Origin: Flaccisagitta enflata | Lineage: Eukaryota > Chaetognatha > Sagittoidea > Aphragmophora | Direction of reading: 5' to 3' | DNA: 64,000 bases | NCBI GenBank assembly: GCA_965153355.1 | Contig: OZ231127.1 | Coordinates: 100,440,001 to 100,504,000 of the forward strand | In this document: positions 22,199 to 33,167 of the stretch, in pieces | Layout of the letters: every line of letters begins with the position of its first letter | Position numbering within the stretch: the stretch's first letter is position 1 | Made by a program: the position numbers and the translations under genes | The notes under the pieces: generated by a model | The model's database searches: none | Seen by the model: only the letters and a program-made list of their open reading frames with translations | What the model was told of the DNA's origin: nothing

Positions 22199-22945
22199 AC
22201 GAAACCAGTCGCCCAAGGGCAATATGTGGTCAGCGATACCCGTTGCCCTGCTGTGTATGTTTGTGATTGTAGGTGACGGGAAGCAGGGCAGCGGCCCCGA
22301 AGGGGACGATGTCCTGTAGAACACAGGGGGACTTTCGTTCGTTCGTCCGTCCGTCCGTCCGTCCGTCCGTCCATGTGAGCAGATTTGAGCCTCAAGGCTG
22401 GGATTTGAGCTTTGAGGCTAAGATTTGAGCCTTGAGGCTGATATTTGAGTCTCGAGGCTGGGTTTCGAGCCTCGAGGCTGGAATATGACTTGAGGTTGGA
22501 ATTTGAGCCTTGAGGCTGGGATTTGAGCCTCGAGGCTGGGATTTGGACCTCGAGGCTGGGATTTGAGCCTCAAGGCTGGAATTTGAGCCTTGAGGCTGGG
22601 ATTTAAGCCTCAAGGATGTGATTTGAGCCTTGGGGCTGGGATTTGAGCCTTGAGGCTGAGATTTGAGCCCCGAGGCTGGGATTTGAGCCTTGAGGTGGGG
22701 ATTTGAGCCTCAAGGCGGGGATTTTAGCCTCAAGGCGGGGATTTGAGCCTCGAGGCTGAGATTTGAGCTTCAAGGCGGGGATTTGAGCCTCAAGGCGGGG
22801 ATTTAGCCTAAAGGCTGGGATTTGAGCCTTGATGCAGAGATTTGAGTCTCAAGGCCGGGGGGGGGGACGCACGCACGCACGCACGAACGAAAGTCCCCCT
22901 GTGTTCTACAGGACATCGTCCCCTTTGGGGCTGCTGCCCAAAAAG
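22199..22945 (+). mobile_element. FB1 foldback element, complete
   Basis: Outer box: cgcccaagggcaatatgtgg, tcagcgatacccgttgccct. A gccctgct...agcagggc stem leads into the left end at 22283: cagggcagcggccccgaagg, ggacgatgtcctgtagaaca, cagggggactttcgttcgtt, (GTCC)n. The interior is about 23 words of type gggatttgagcctcgaggct. It closes with a G-run, a (GCAC)n variant, gaaagtccccctgtgttcta and caggacatcgtcccctttgg. This is the clearest example of the family layout: outer box, hairpin, end, GTCC run, 20-bp words, mirrored end. Confidence 0.9.
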
Positions 22946-22957
22946 TAGGAACTAGTC

Positions 22958-23500
22958 CTCCAAGGATCGCACATGGTCAGCGGTACCCGATGCCCTGCTT
23001 GGAGTTATCAAGTGAAGTAGTGGAATGAGAGCAGGGCAGCGGCCCCAAAGGGCCAATGGCCTGTAGGACACAGGGGGGAATTTTGAGACGTCCTGAGGTG
23101 GATTTGAAGTCGGGATGGCAGAATTTAGTCCAAAAGAGCGGATCTGAGGTTTGGGGGCAGGCTTGAGGCCTGGAGGACAAATTTGAGGCCTGAAGAGTTG
23201 ATTTGAGGCTTGGAGGGCTAATTTGGGGTCTGGAGGGCTGATTTGAGGTCTTGAGGGTAGATATGAGGTCTGGGGAGCTGTTTTGAGCTCTTGAGGGCTA
23301 AATTGAGGTCTGAATGGCCTAATTTGAGGGCTCAGAGGGCCAAAATCAGGCCTGAGACTGCAGACTTGAGGCTCCGATGGCCAAGATGGCCAAGGGGGGG
23401 ACGGAAGGACGGAAGGACAGACGGAAGGATGGACGAACGTCTCGAAATTCCCCCCTGTGTACTACAGGACATCGGCCCTTTAGGGCCGCTGCCCAAAAAC
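22958..23500 (+). mobile_element. FB2 foldback element, complete
   Basis: Outer box ccaaggatcgcacatggtca plus gcggtacccgatgccctgct. Left end: gcagcggccccaaagggcca, atggcctgtaggacacaggg, ggaattttgagacgtcctga. Inside are about ten degraded words of type ggatttgaggcctggagggc. Right end: (GGAC)n near 23400-23430, cgaaattcccccctgtgtac, acaggacatcggccctttag. It lies directly after FB1 with only about 12 bp between. Confidence 0.88.
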
Positions 23501-23674
23501 GCAGTTGGCGGCATTTGAAAGAGCTGAAAAAATCCTTTCAGAACAGCACAAATTTTGTCTAAATTGGTTCATAAACAGCGGTACAGTGATCTCTCAAATT
23601 ACAGCAAATCCTATTTTTTTAGCTCTTTCACAACCAACAACTTTGATTGCTTATAGCTTCTAAACGAAAAAGTC
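23501..23674 (+). repeat. Cluster spacer repeat, copy 1
   Basis: Contains ggcggcatttgaaagagctg, aaaaaatcctttcagaacag, cagtgatctctcaaattaca and attgcttatagcttctaaac in this order. The next element (FB3) begins right after cttctaaacgaaa. Confidence 0.88.
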
Positions 23675-24207
23675 GCAAAAGCGCTAGATGGTCAGCGGTA
23701 CCCGTTGCCCCTATATGAGTGTATGTTGGTGTGAGGTGGTTAGAGGGGCAGCGGCCCCGAAGGGGCCAATGACCTATGCTGTTTTTATTTGGGCCTCAAG
23801 GATGGAATTAGGGCCTGGAGGCTGGAATTGGGGCCTGGAGGCTGGAATTAGGGCCTTGAGGCTTGGATTAGGGCCTCGAGCTGGGATTTGAGCTTCGGGG
23901 CTGGGATTTCAGCTTCAAGACTGAGATTTGAGCTTCGAGGCTGGGATTTGAGCTTTGAGGGTAGGATTTAAGCTTCAAGGCTGGGATTTGAGCCCCGAGG
24001 CTGGGAATTTAGACTGGAGACTGTGATTTGAGCCTCGAGGCTGGGATTTGAGCCTCAAAGCTAGGATTTGGGTCTCGAGACTAGGATTTGGGCCTTGAAG
24101 GGGGGGGGACGGAGGAGAAGAAGAAGAAGGAGAAGGAGGAGGAGAAAATCTCCCATATGTGTGAGAGCATAGGTCATCGGCCCCTTCGGGGCCGCTGCCC
24201 AAAAAGT
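23675..24207 (+). mobile_element. FB3 foldback element, complete
   Basis: Outer box gtcgcaaaagcgctagatgg, tcagcggtacccgttgcccc. Left end gaggggcagcggccccgaag, gggccaatgacctatgctgt. The interior has words of type gctgggatttgagcctcgag. Right end: G-run, ggaggagaagaagaagaagg purine tract (FB3 uses this where FB1/FB2 use GGAC), gagcataggtcatcggcccc. Confidence 0.88.
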
Positions 24208-24388
24208 GGGGAAACTGCGGTTGGCGGCATTTGAAAGAGCTGAAAAAATCCTTTCAGAGCAGCACAAATTTTGTCCAAATTGATTAATAAACAGCGGTAG
24301 AGTGATCTCTCAAAGTACAGCGGATTTTGAATATTCAGTTCTCTCACCACCACCAACTTTGATTGCTTATAGCTTCTATACGAAACAA
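24208..24388 (+). repeat. Cluster spacer repeat, copy 2
   Basis: Same words as copy 1 (ggcggcatttgaaagagctg at 24230, attgcttatagcttctatac at 24361). The next element, FB2, begins after cttctatacgaaac. Confidence 0.88.
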
Positions 24389-24984
24389 GTCATCCAAGGA
24401 TCGCACATGGTCAGCGGTGCCCAATGCCCCGCTTGAAGTGATTAGCTGAAGAAGTGGAGTGAGAGCAGGGCAGCGGCCCCAAAGGGCCAATGTCCTGTAG
24501 GACACAGGGGTGAATTTCCGTACATCCTGAGAGGGCATATATGGGGCAATTTTCTGTGATTTTGGGAATTTTGCATTTTTTTCGATTTTTTGTCAATTTG
24601 CCACGTTATTCAATGGGAATTTGAGGCCCAAGAGGCTGGGTTTAGGGCCCAAGAGGCTGGATCTAAGGGCCCAAGAGGCTGGATTTGAGGCCTGAGTGGC
24701 TGGATATGAGGCCTGAGAGGCCAGATTTTAAGCTTGAGAGGCTGGATTTGAGGCCTGAGAGGCTAGATTTTAGGCCTGAGAGGCTGGATTAGAGGCCTGA
24801 GAGGCTGGATTTGAGGCCTGAGAGGCCAGATTTGAGGCCTGAGAGACCAGATTTGAGGCCTGAGAGGCTTGAGAAGCTTTGAAGGGGGGGGGACGTACAT
24901 ACGGACGGACGGACGTATGGACGGACGTATGGAAATTCACCCCTGTGTCCTACAGGACATCGGCCCTTTGGGGCCGCTGCCCAA
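24389..24984 (+). mobile_element. FB2 foldback element, complete
   Basis: Outer box aagtcatccaaggatcgcac plus atggtcagcggtgcccaatg. Left end gggcagcggccccaaagggc, caatgtcctgtaggacacag, gggtgaatttccgtacatcc. The interior has about twelve 20-bp words (ggatttgaggcctgagaggc). Right end: G-run, ggacggacggacgtatggac, gaaattcacccctgtgtcct, acaggacatcggccctttgg. Confidence 0.9.
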
Positions 24985-25158
24985 AAACCAAGAAGAACGC
25001 GGTTGGCGGCATTTGAAAGAGATGGAAAAATCCTTTCAGAATAGCATGAATTTCGTCCAAATTGGTTGAAAAACAGCCGTACAGTGATCTCTCAAAGTAC
25101 AGCAATTTTTTTTCTTTCCCCACCATCAACTTTGATTGCTAATGGCTTCTGAGCTAAA
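24985..25158 (+). repeat. Cluster spacer repeat, copy 3
   Basis: ggcggcatttgaaagagatg, gaaaaatcctttcagaatag and cagtgatctctcaaagtaca are followed by a diverged end (attgctaatggcttctgagc). The next insertion is a TTGCGG element, not an FB. Confidence 0.85.
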
Positions 25159-25285
25159 CAAGTGACGCAAGGTCACAATATCGTTGCGGACGGGTGGGCA
25201 GGGGCCTTACCCCTAGCCCACCCCCAGCCACCCTCCAACACACTCAGACACAAGCAATTCCAATTGCAGCATCATAAATACGCGT
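25158..25285 (+). mobile_element. TTGCGG-family element, left part
   Basis: acaagtgacgcaaggtcaca, atatcgttgcggacgggtgg, C-rich stretch and caacacactcagacacaagc, then aaatacgcgtttttggacag where it merges with an FB3 end. The right half is missing. Confidence 0.65.
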
Positions 25286-25905
25286 TTTTGGACAGCGTCC
25301 CCGATGGGGCCGATGACTAATGCCTTCACATATGCGTAAATTTCTCCTCCTTCTTCTTCTTCTTTGTACCCACCCCTCCCCCTTGAGGCCCAAATCCTAG
25401 CCTTGAGGCTCAAATCCCAGCCTTCAAGCTCAAATCCCAGCCTTGAGGCTCAAATCAAAGCCTCAATACCCAGCCTCAAGGCTCAAATGCCATCCCTGAA
25501 GCTCAAATCCCAGCCTCAAGGCTCAAATCCCGGCCAGGAAGCTGTAATCCTAGTTTTGAGGCCCAAATCCTAGTCTTGAGGCCTAAGTCCTAGTCTCAAG
25601 GCCCAAATTCTAGTCTCGAGGTCCGAAACCTAGTCTTGAGGCCTGAATCCCAGCCTCAAAGCTCAAATCCCAGCATCGAAGCCCAAATCCCAACCATAAA
25701 GCTCAAATCCCAGCCTCCATGCTCAAATACCAGCCTCCAGGATCAAATCCCAGCCTCCAGGCCCTAATCCCAGTCTTGAGGCTCAAATAAAATCAGCATA
25801 GGTTATCAGCCCGTTCGGGGGCGCTGCCCCACTAACCACCTCACACCCACATACACTCACCTAGGGGCTATGGGTACCACTGACCATCCAATGCTTTTGT
25901 TACTA
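25285..25905 (-). mobile_element. FB3 foldback element, complete, outer box on the right
   Basis: Left end: ggacagcgtccccgatgggg, ccgatgactaatgccttcac, cctccttcttcttcttcttt, C-run. The interior has about 20 words (aaatcccagcctcaaggctc). Right end: cagcataggttatcagcccg and a damaged palindrome (ttcgggggcgctgcccc). The outer box ends with taccactgaccatccaatgc. Confidence 0.85.
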
Positions 25906-25911
25906 TTCGTT

Positions 25912-26075
25912 TTTGGGCAGCGGCCCTAAAGGGCCGATGTCCTGTAGAACACAGGGGGGAATTTCCATACGTCCGTCCGTCCGTCCGTCCGTCCCCCCCC
26001 TCGTTGGCCATCAACGCCTCAAATCTGCCCTCCCAGCCCTTAATTTAGCCCTCCAGGTACCAGGAATGGCAGCTG
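25912..26075 (+). mobile_element. FB2 left end
   Basis: ttttgggcagcggccctaaa, gggccgatgtcctgtagaac, acaggggggaatttccatac, (GTCC)n, C-run, then three 20-bp words. The right end is missing. Confidence 0.8.
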
Positions 26076-26480
26076 TCGCTGTTAGGAAAAAAGTCGTAAG
26101 CATTGGTCACTTTTCACCAAGCTTTTGTCTTCAATCACTGCAATTTCTTTTATTTGTTAGATGAAATAAACAGCAATTGTATGTAATAATCGACTGAAAA
26201 TCAGAGAAATGAGCTAGATAAGCTAAAATATTCAATATCACTCAACGCCCCGCGCCTTCAAGATATGAACACCTGCATGTAAGTTGAAGTCGCGAAAAAA
26301 CTAGTGGGACCAAAATTCTTCAGCTCATGTCATTTCGATGTTATGTTCAATTGCATTATCAAAAAAAGCAAAACAATATGGTCGATGAGTTGTACGCTTA
26401 TTTTCTAGAACTCACCCCCACCCATTTTAGTCTAAGTCGAAGTTCCACTTCACATGTATCATTGCGCGTCATCTTTTTTA
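26076..26480. other. Unannotated spacer
   Basis: No coding sequence or repeat recognised. Confidence 0.4.
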
Positions 26481-26690
26481 GTCGCGTGCTCGCGACTCTA
26501 CAACCCGCTATGTTGGTTGGTTGGTCGGTCGGTGCACGTTAGCTTTTTTAGCGTTTTCGGCATTTTTGGGCGTCTTTTGCATTATTGCTCCTGCCCAAAT
26601 GCTTGAGTCATGTTTCCTCACTGCCCCTGCCCACCCGCACGCGACTTTGGTAGCCGTGTATACGGCCTTGTTTCTTAAACGTAGAAAATC
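26481..26690 (-). mobile_element. GC-tip element, about 210 bp
   Basis: Tip agtcgcgtgctcgcgactct, then acaacccgctatgttggttg (GGTT/GGTC run), cgttttcggcatttttgggc, ctgcccctgcccacccgcac and gtagccgtgtatacggcctt at the far end. In reverse complement this is the block order of 39.2 and 42.0 kb. Confidence 0.78.
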
Positions 26691-26946
26691 ATAGTAAAAA
26701 CATTTTTTTTGAGATAGTCTGATAGTAGAGCATTCCTTAATTCGAGTCTCGCTCCATGAAACTCTAGAAAAAATGCGATCTGGCTGGGAAAAAAATCATC
26801 CTCTGCTTCTTGCAACACATGTGCGCATCGTACCACAGCTGAGCGAGACACGCTGAGTGACGCAGAAAACGCTTAAAAACCGCTCTACATTAGGTTTTCA
26901 TTCTCATGACGAAGTAGATCGCGTAAAAAAGGTGAAATAACCTCTA

Positions 26947-28153
26947 CAGTGTGAACATTGTCAAATGCAAAAAAGTATTAAACTCTTGCTCCTAGATGCT
27001 TCATTTTCCTGACTTGGAATCACTTTTCTCTTAAGTTACTATGTTTGACGTTTTTTGTATCAAAATTTCATGGGTCTAAGTTGAGTAGTTTGTCCACAAC
27101 ATTAAATTGAAATAAAAGAGGCATTTCTAGAAGAAGTTCATTTTCAGCTCAAAATCTTCTTCTTTAGACAGGAAAGTTGTTTTTGATTTGCTCTCATATG
27201 AAGACAACTTGAGCTACGAATGCCAGATTGATCTCAAATGGGAGATAATTTGACTTTCTTTCATTCAAGACCAAGGTAGCATGTGAGGCTTAAGACGCAG
27301 TGTACAGGAAGAAGAAATTTCATGCGTCATTTCAATTTTTTTGATATTTTTTATATTATTTTTCTCTAATTTTATCTTTTTTAAAAACATTTTATAAGTG
27401 TTAAATAATACACTTTTGCATAGATAATGTCTTAAATACAGATTTGAAGTACTTGAAATATAAATAAAAGGTAAAAAAAGAAGACTTTTTTAAAGAAAAT
27501 CTCATTTTGTCATCTCACTTCTGTTAGGTGAAATTATATCATTGCATAGGAATAACAAATTTTGCATTTTCAAAAACATGGCCTTGTTCTAAAAACATCT
27601 AAGAAAAGGGCCATGTTCTTAGAAATGCAAAATTTTCTTTATTGAAGCCGTAATATAATTTCACCTGATGACTTTTTGAAATTTTGTTCACCACTTTTCT
27701 GAGGAATTCAAACATTCAATTCTTGTTTCTGATTGGTATGAATCCATAGTTGATATACCGGGGTAAAAACATTGTCAAAATATCTTATATATTATATCAA
27801 AAATATTCAACTAAAATCCCAATAATATTTTTTGATTGTAAATGTATATCAAAAATAAAAAGTAGAATAAAACCAAAATTTCCTGTTCCTGTACACCTTG
27901 ACTTAAGTCATTTTAACATCAAAATAATTCAAAAAGAAAATGCCCAGATTAAAAAATTCAGTGATCAAGCTTTGGCTGTAAATCTTCATTTTACTTCAAA
28001 TTGTTGTTATGAACAAACTATTCAACTCTGACCCATAAAATTTTGACACAAAAAACGTCAGGCATAATACTATAGGAGGAAAATAATTCCAGGTCATGAA
28101 GCATCAAGGAGTAAAAGCTTAATACTTTTTTGCATTTGACAATGTTCACCCTG
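26947..28153. mobile_element. 1207-bp foldback element with TA duplication
   Basis: TA lies at 26945-26946 and 28154-28155. Ends are cagtgtgaacattgtcaaat and the complement of cagggtgaacattgtcaaat. Arms run from the ends to about 27583 and 27608, meeting around a short centre (27584-27607), with ttaggtgaaattatatcatt mirrored at 27650-27670. A core word (gacgttttttgtatcaaaat) lies about 100 bp from the left end. The 93-codon and 60-codon frames inside are arm sequence, not genes. Confidence 0.85.
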
Positions 28154-28155
28154 TA

Positions 28156-28525
28156 TATCTGAAGTTTTACATGAACAAATACACATTTTGACCATAACAT
28201 AAGTGAAACGCTTTTGTTTAAAATTCATTTTGACTGACATCTCTGAAGTTAACCTTTCAGTCCCTGGACTCTAGCTCTGAACGTAAAAGCTTGTTTTTCA
28301 GTTATCAAGTGCTCTATAAATTTGACTCGTAAGTAAAACAGACAAACAAACGACAATTTTAGTAAAGGACATGGGCGTAAGAAAAAAAAACTCTAGCGAT
28401 CGAGACCAAGAACGCCAGGATCGGTGGTAATCTGAACACGTAAGCACAGCGTACATTACAGGGGGCGAGTTTTTTTAAAAACGCGTTTCACTTTTAATCC
28501 TATGAAGAAAAATGCGAAGTTCGAT
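28156..28525. other. Unannotated spacer
   Basis: Nothing recognised. Confidence 0.4.
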
Positions 28526-28529
28526 ATCT

Positions 28530-28715
28530 ACCTCAAAGAGTCTTTGTCTGTCCATCTGTCGGCCTTTTCGTCTGTTTGTCTGTTTGTCTATTTGTTACCC
28601 TGTCCGTTCATGTGTCCATCCGTCTATCCGCCCGTAAGCGCGGGTGGATAAGTTCAAAGATGTCCGCATGTCCGCCATGGCCTTCCGTCCGCGACGAGAT
28701 TGTAATCCCAAATTG
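28530..28715 (-). mobile_element. Decayed TTGCGG-like element
   Basis: ctcaaagagtctttgtctgt, GTCC/GTTT words, cgggtggataagttcaaaga and ccgtccgcgacgagattgta are recognisable in family order, but all tips are degraded. Confidence 0.45.
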
Positions 28716-28794
28716 CTTGTAAAGAACTGCGGAAACCAATCTCGACAACTTTACCGGCAACTTTATCGGCAACTTAGGGGGCGTTTCTAGTCAA

Positions 28795-29005
28795 AGACGA
28801 TCGCGTTTTGAAAGGGCCACTCGGTCGCTCGCTACGTTCGTTCGCTCACTCCGCTCACTCGCTCCGCAGCGCTCTGCTTCGCTACGCTCGCTTCGCTCGC
28901 TCGCTCCGTTCACGGGCTCGCTCACTCACTTCGCTCACTCCCTCGTGGGACGGTTGAAATTCTTGAATATGTGTTCATGCTGTTATCGCGTTTCATAGGA
29001 ACAAA
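28795..29005 (+). repeat. Dispersed GCTCGCT/CGCTCAC repeat
   Basis: About 130 bp of words such as cgctcactccgctcactcgc and ttcgctacgctcgcttcgct, then cggttgaaattcttgaatat. Reverse complement of 10395-10560. Confidence 0.75.
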
Positions 29006-29167
29006 CGCGTTTTTGGCGCTCACCAGAAACACGCCCTCCACGTCACCATTTCAGACGCCATTTCGGTGCTATTTAGGCTACCGTTGCACTTTCCACCGCC
29101 ATTTACGTTGTCATGTAAGCTATCATTAACGCCGTCATTTATTTTCCCATTTACGCTACGATTGGAT

Positions 29168-29412
29168 GATCCATTAAACAAGTGATGCGGGGCCACAATA
29201 TCGTTGCGGATGGGTGGGCAGGGCAGGGACAGCCGACCCCCATCCACACCCAACGCCCCACCCAACCCCCTTTCCAACACAGACACATACACCAAAAGCA
29301 TCTTAAACGCTTGTTTTTCCGCTTCTTAACTCGTGTTCATGGACGGACGGACGGTCCGACGGATGGACGGACGGACAAAGCCTCTTATGGAGTTGCGTGT
29401 CCGCAACTTAAA
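29168..29412 (+). mobile_element. TTGCGG-family element, near-complete reference copy
   Basis: aacaagtgatgcggggccac, aatatcgttgcggatgggtg, C-rich cccacccaaccccctttcca, acacagacacatacacc, acgcttgtttttccgcttct, a (GGAC)n run, and aagcctcttatggagttgcg plus tgtccgcaactt at the end. The gttgcgga/tccgcaac tips form a short inverted repeat. No internal promoter boxes were identified, so whether it is a MITE or a SINE is open. Confidence 0.75.
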
Positions 29413-29544
29413 AAACTATGTTGCGCTGACACCTTACAAAATGCTTTACCTTTATGTAAATCGTTGGTTGAGTAAGGACCGACGGACCAACGACATAGGC
29501 CTCTCGAAATCATTTCAAATTGTCATAATTTTGAATGAGGCTTT

Positions 29545-30530
29545 GAATGATATTGATAACCTTGGGGGAAATAAAAAATGGCGGAATTTTGAAAACTGAT
29601 TCTATCTACCTTAAATTGTTAAAATCTAATTAAAATTGGTGATGTTTAGAAAGCTCTTCGAAAGATCTTTCATTTGAGTCGTGTCTGGAAACTCTGACTC
29701 AAACCGTTTAAAAGTTAGAGCTATTTAAATGAGACAACCCCTTTTCTGCTCTGACCTCATGGGAAGAATGATTGCTCAAAAAAGAATATCCAAAAACCAT
29801 AGTAAAATTTCTCTGATTTAGATGAAATTTGAACTGAAAGCATAGCATACCTTCATCTGACAGCTCCTAAAAAATTATCCAAATCGGACAATTTTTTCTA
29901 TCCTTTTTATCATGAGAAGGATTTGGAAATTTTCAAGAAAAACCAGAGGTAATGAGATAACAACCTCTTTTATTTTAAATCATTTTGACTATGAAAATTT
30001 GATAAAAATCACATCAAATTCATGATGGTTTTTAAGCTCTGGGAAAGATCTTTAGGCTGGATCATCAAAAAAAATGTTTCAATAAGATTAAGACAGTAGA
30101 GAAATATACGCAACTGAAGCAAAGGATGTAAATTTTGGTCTGTTTTTCTAAGATCTGGAATAAAAAAGTATGAAAACCATAGTAAAAATCATCCGATTAA
30201 CACAAAAATTTAACTGGTATGAGATGACATACAACTTAATTACCACCTAAAATTTTGTGGCAATCGGATTAAGTCTTCTATCTTTATTATGACTTTAAAT
30301 TTTTTTCCCAATTCATTTCCACTGAGATACGGGCAGACCATAAAATGAGTAGTCTTATTCAAATCACTGTAGCTTCCAAACCATTTGAGCTAGAATTTAC
30401 AGACAGAACTCAAATGAAAGATCTTTTGAAGAGCTTTCCAGGCATCACCAATTTTAACCTATTTTTCTTATGTTGAGGTTCAGAATAAAGGTTTTAAAAA
30501 TTCGCCATTTTTTTATTTCCCCAAGGTTAT
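29545..30530. mobile_element. Foldback element, about 1 kb
   Basis: Left arm words gataaccttgggggaaataa, ttaaaattggtgatgtttag and gaaagatctttcatttgagt are mirrored at 30520, 30460 and 30415. The middle has two diverged direct copies of a segment (aaaccatagtaaaa... at about 29797 and 30177). Terminal duplication not resolved. Confidence 0.7.
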
Positions 30531-30654
30531 TAACAAAAAATCAACCCATTCTGGAGCTCCCATTGAATAGTAACAGTTGGTGTCTTTCTAATTCTATCGC
30601 AACTACCTCATGAGAGCGAAATGCATCGACATTGACATCATTATCAATATCAAC

Positions 30655-30695
30655 ATTGATAATAACATTGACATTGACATTGACATTGACATTGA
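30655..30695. repeat. Short (acattg)n run
   Basis: acattgacattgacattgac repeated six to seven times. Confidence 0.85.
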
Positions 30696-30798
30696 TGTAG
30701 GCTCCTCCCACACATTTCTAGACATTTCTAGACAATGCTTTAAATCTGCCATAATCATAATCACAATGGCTTAGCAAGAAGACCTTATCAGGATATTA

Positions 30799-30906
<108 letters not shown>

Positions 30907-31504
30907 TCCTTTGACATCACATTATCCAATCTTTCTCAGGTTAAAAGCGTTTCAGTCTTGACATTTTCTCTCTCTCTCTCTTTTCTGATATTGAATGAGT
31001 CTCCTAAAAAGGGTCAAAATCCCGTGAATCAGTTTGACCTTGACCTCTTCGTGACCTTGACCACTTCGTGACCTTGACAACTTCGTGTGATTGACCCAAT
31101 AATTGCCCATCCCTTTTCCACTCCTCCATTCGTCGTTTCCATCGTCTCATTTCTGATTGCGTAGCCAAAACTGTATAAGTCGGTCTATCTGTCAGTCTGT
31201 CTGTCAGACTGTCCATCGGATACTCTTTTCATTTGCATCTTGTCCTGAATCATTGTTGTTGTTGTTGTTCTTGTTCTTGTTCTTGTTCCCTTTCCATCAT
31301 TGTTCTGAAATCGATCTCAAGTGGACTTCTTTCATCGGTACAGCTATATTCCTCTTATTTTTTCTATCTCCTATCTTCGATTCCTTCTTCATGCATGGGT
31401 TACTTGAATATGTTTACTACGCGGATCAATGAAAAAAGACGTATTTTCTTTTAGGTTTTGAGTGAATTAGCCTGTTTCTCTAGAACGCTTTTAAGCTTTC
31501 AGGA

Positions 31505-31836
31505 TCAACAAGGCCAACACCTATAAGTCGCGTGTGGGACATAAAAAACTTAGGATGAATCAAAGATGACTAAAAATGACTTTAGAAGACATTAAATGAC
31601 TTTAAAGACATAAAGTGATGTAAAATTACTTATATGACCACATTGACCCAATTGACTAAATTGACCTAATATATCTTAGAATGACTTAAAATGACTCAGA
31701 ATAACTTAGAATGACTAAAAATGATTAAAAATGACTTAAAGTAATAAAAAAAGTAAAGTTTGACGAACCGACAGATGGAACGACGGACCGATAGACAGAC
31801 AAAGCGGGTTGTAGAGTCGCGTGCACGCGACTAAAA
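31505..31836 (+). mobile_element. GC-tip element with aaatgactta array
   Basis: Left end aaggccaacacctataagtc plus gcgtgtggg. The interior (31550-31740) has some 15 decayed words of aaatgactta type. Then gacggaccgatagacagaca, gcgggttgtagagtcgcgtg and cacgcgactaaaa. Confidence 0.82.
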
Positions 31837-31917
31837 AGAAACAGTTAAAAATCTTCATTTTTCGGGCATATTGAAACAAGCCCGATTGGGCAACAATGCC
31901 TCCTCTACTTATCTCTA

Positions 31918-32676
31918 TAGGGAGTACCTCGCAAAAAGACACCAAAGAAAACGTCATATTTCAGCTTCTAGTAATGATGATCCATTTCTGAAAAAAGTTC
32001 CTTTCAAACCGATTTTGTTTGTTTTGAACTAACAAATTGTGTTTTGAAAAAATAACCAACCCGTTATTAGTGAAATATTCTCAATTTTTGAGAAGAATCG
32101 CTGTTTTTCTTAAGAAAACCATTGAGTGTTGCACTTTCTTTCACTGCCACTTATCAACAAATTGTGCAAAACTACTGAAAATGGCCTCAAATAGAATATA
32201 TTTTTATGAAGATTTAGTATCTGAAGTGATTAGTGAGTTTCCCATCATATTTCTATCTAATTAATACATTTTTCACAAGGATTTCAAGAGCAAAAATGTT
32301 GTTTTTGGCCTTTGATATGCTCATTTCTGATCATACATAGATTTACAGCTTGGTCATTTTATGTATTCTTAATCTACTTCAAAATATCTTTGTATCAAGC
32401 CCAACCCCGGGGTCTTGGCTCAATAGGTTGAGAAATTTCATCAAAATTAGTGTAACTACTCCAAAACCCCAAAACCTGAAAATGCATGCCTTGCCAATTT
32501 CAAAATTTCTTTCAATGATACAGTACAGCCACAGTTTTAAATTTGTGTTTATTTTGTTTATACCTCATAAAATCGGTTTGAAAGTGCTTTCTGGAACTTT
32601 TTTCAGAATTGAATTATCTCTTGTAGAAGCTGAAATATGATGTTTTCTTTGGTGTCATTTGGTGGGGTACTCCCTG
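31918..32676. mobile_element. 759-bp foldback element with TA duplication
   Basis: TA at 31916-31917 and 32677-32678. Ends tagggagtacc and, in reverse, cagggagtacc, followed on both sides by gacaccaaagaaaac and atttcagcttcta. Arms are diverged towards the centre. It belongs to the same subfamily as 62090-62839. Confidence 0.78.
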
Positions 32677-32821
32677 TATGATGAAAGAATTCGACGATTT
32701 TTGAATATTGTAGTTCTTATCATCAACATCGCTTTTTATGGTTAAGAGATACATCTTTCTTGTTCGATAACCAGGTAATCATATGTTCAAATCCTTATCT
32801 ATGAATGTAGTAAGAAAAGTA

Positions 32822-32950
32822 GAGGTCGGAATCTGATCATGAAACCCGCACGGCAACGCTACAGAGTTTCAATGGACATGAATTTGCTATCATATACTTC
32901 ACCATTGTGTTTCCGTGCGGGTTTTTTGATCAAATACCGAACTCTGTTTG
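32822..32950. mobile_element. Short foldback, about 130 bp
   Basis: agaggtcggaatctgatcat and aaacccgcacgg mirror ccgtgcgggttttttgatca and ccgaactct. The hairpin followed by T's looks like a bacterial terminator, but in this setting it is a small inverted-repeat element. Confidence 0.6.
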
Positions 32951-33167
32951 TCTGAATAACTGTCCAAATGCCGCGTAGTGTCACTAGTGTGTATGGTTTG
33001 ATAACGGAGGAATTTTGAAGTTTGAGCCAAATTTACCCTTCGGGTAACCAGCCTAGCTGGTACTCTTGAAACCGTTTGAGATACATACTTGGAACTAGTC
33101 TAGATTTTAAGATCTTTTGAAAATCTTCAAACTTCACTTTAATATAAAAAGGTAAATTCTTTTTTTA

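Noticed and set aside
26720-26765. B-box-like aattcgagtctcgctcc, possible tRNA or SINE
   Set aside because: No matching stem, A box or cloverleaf nearby.
32840-32930. Hairpin followed by T-run, like a bacterial terminator
   Set aside because: The symmetry extends beyond the stem into a 130-bp inverted-repeat element, and nothing else in the window is bacterial.
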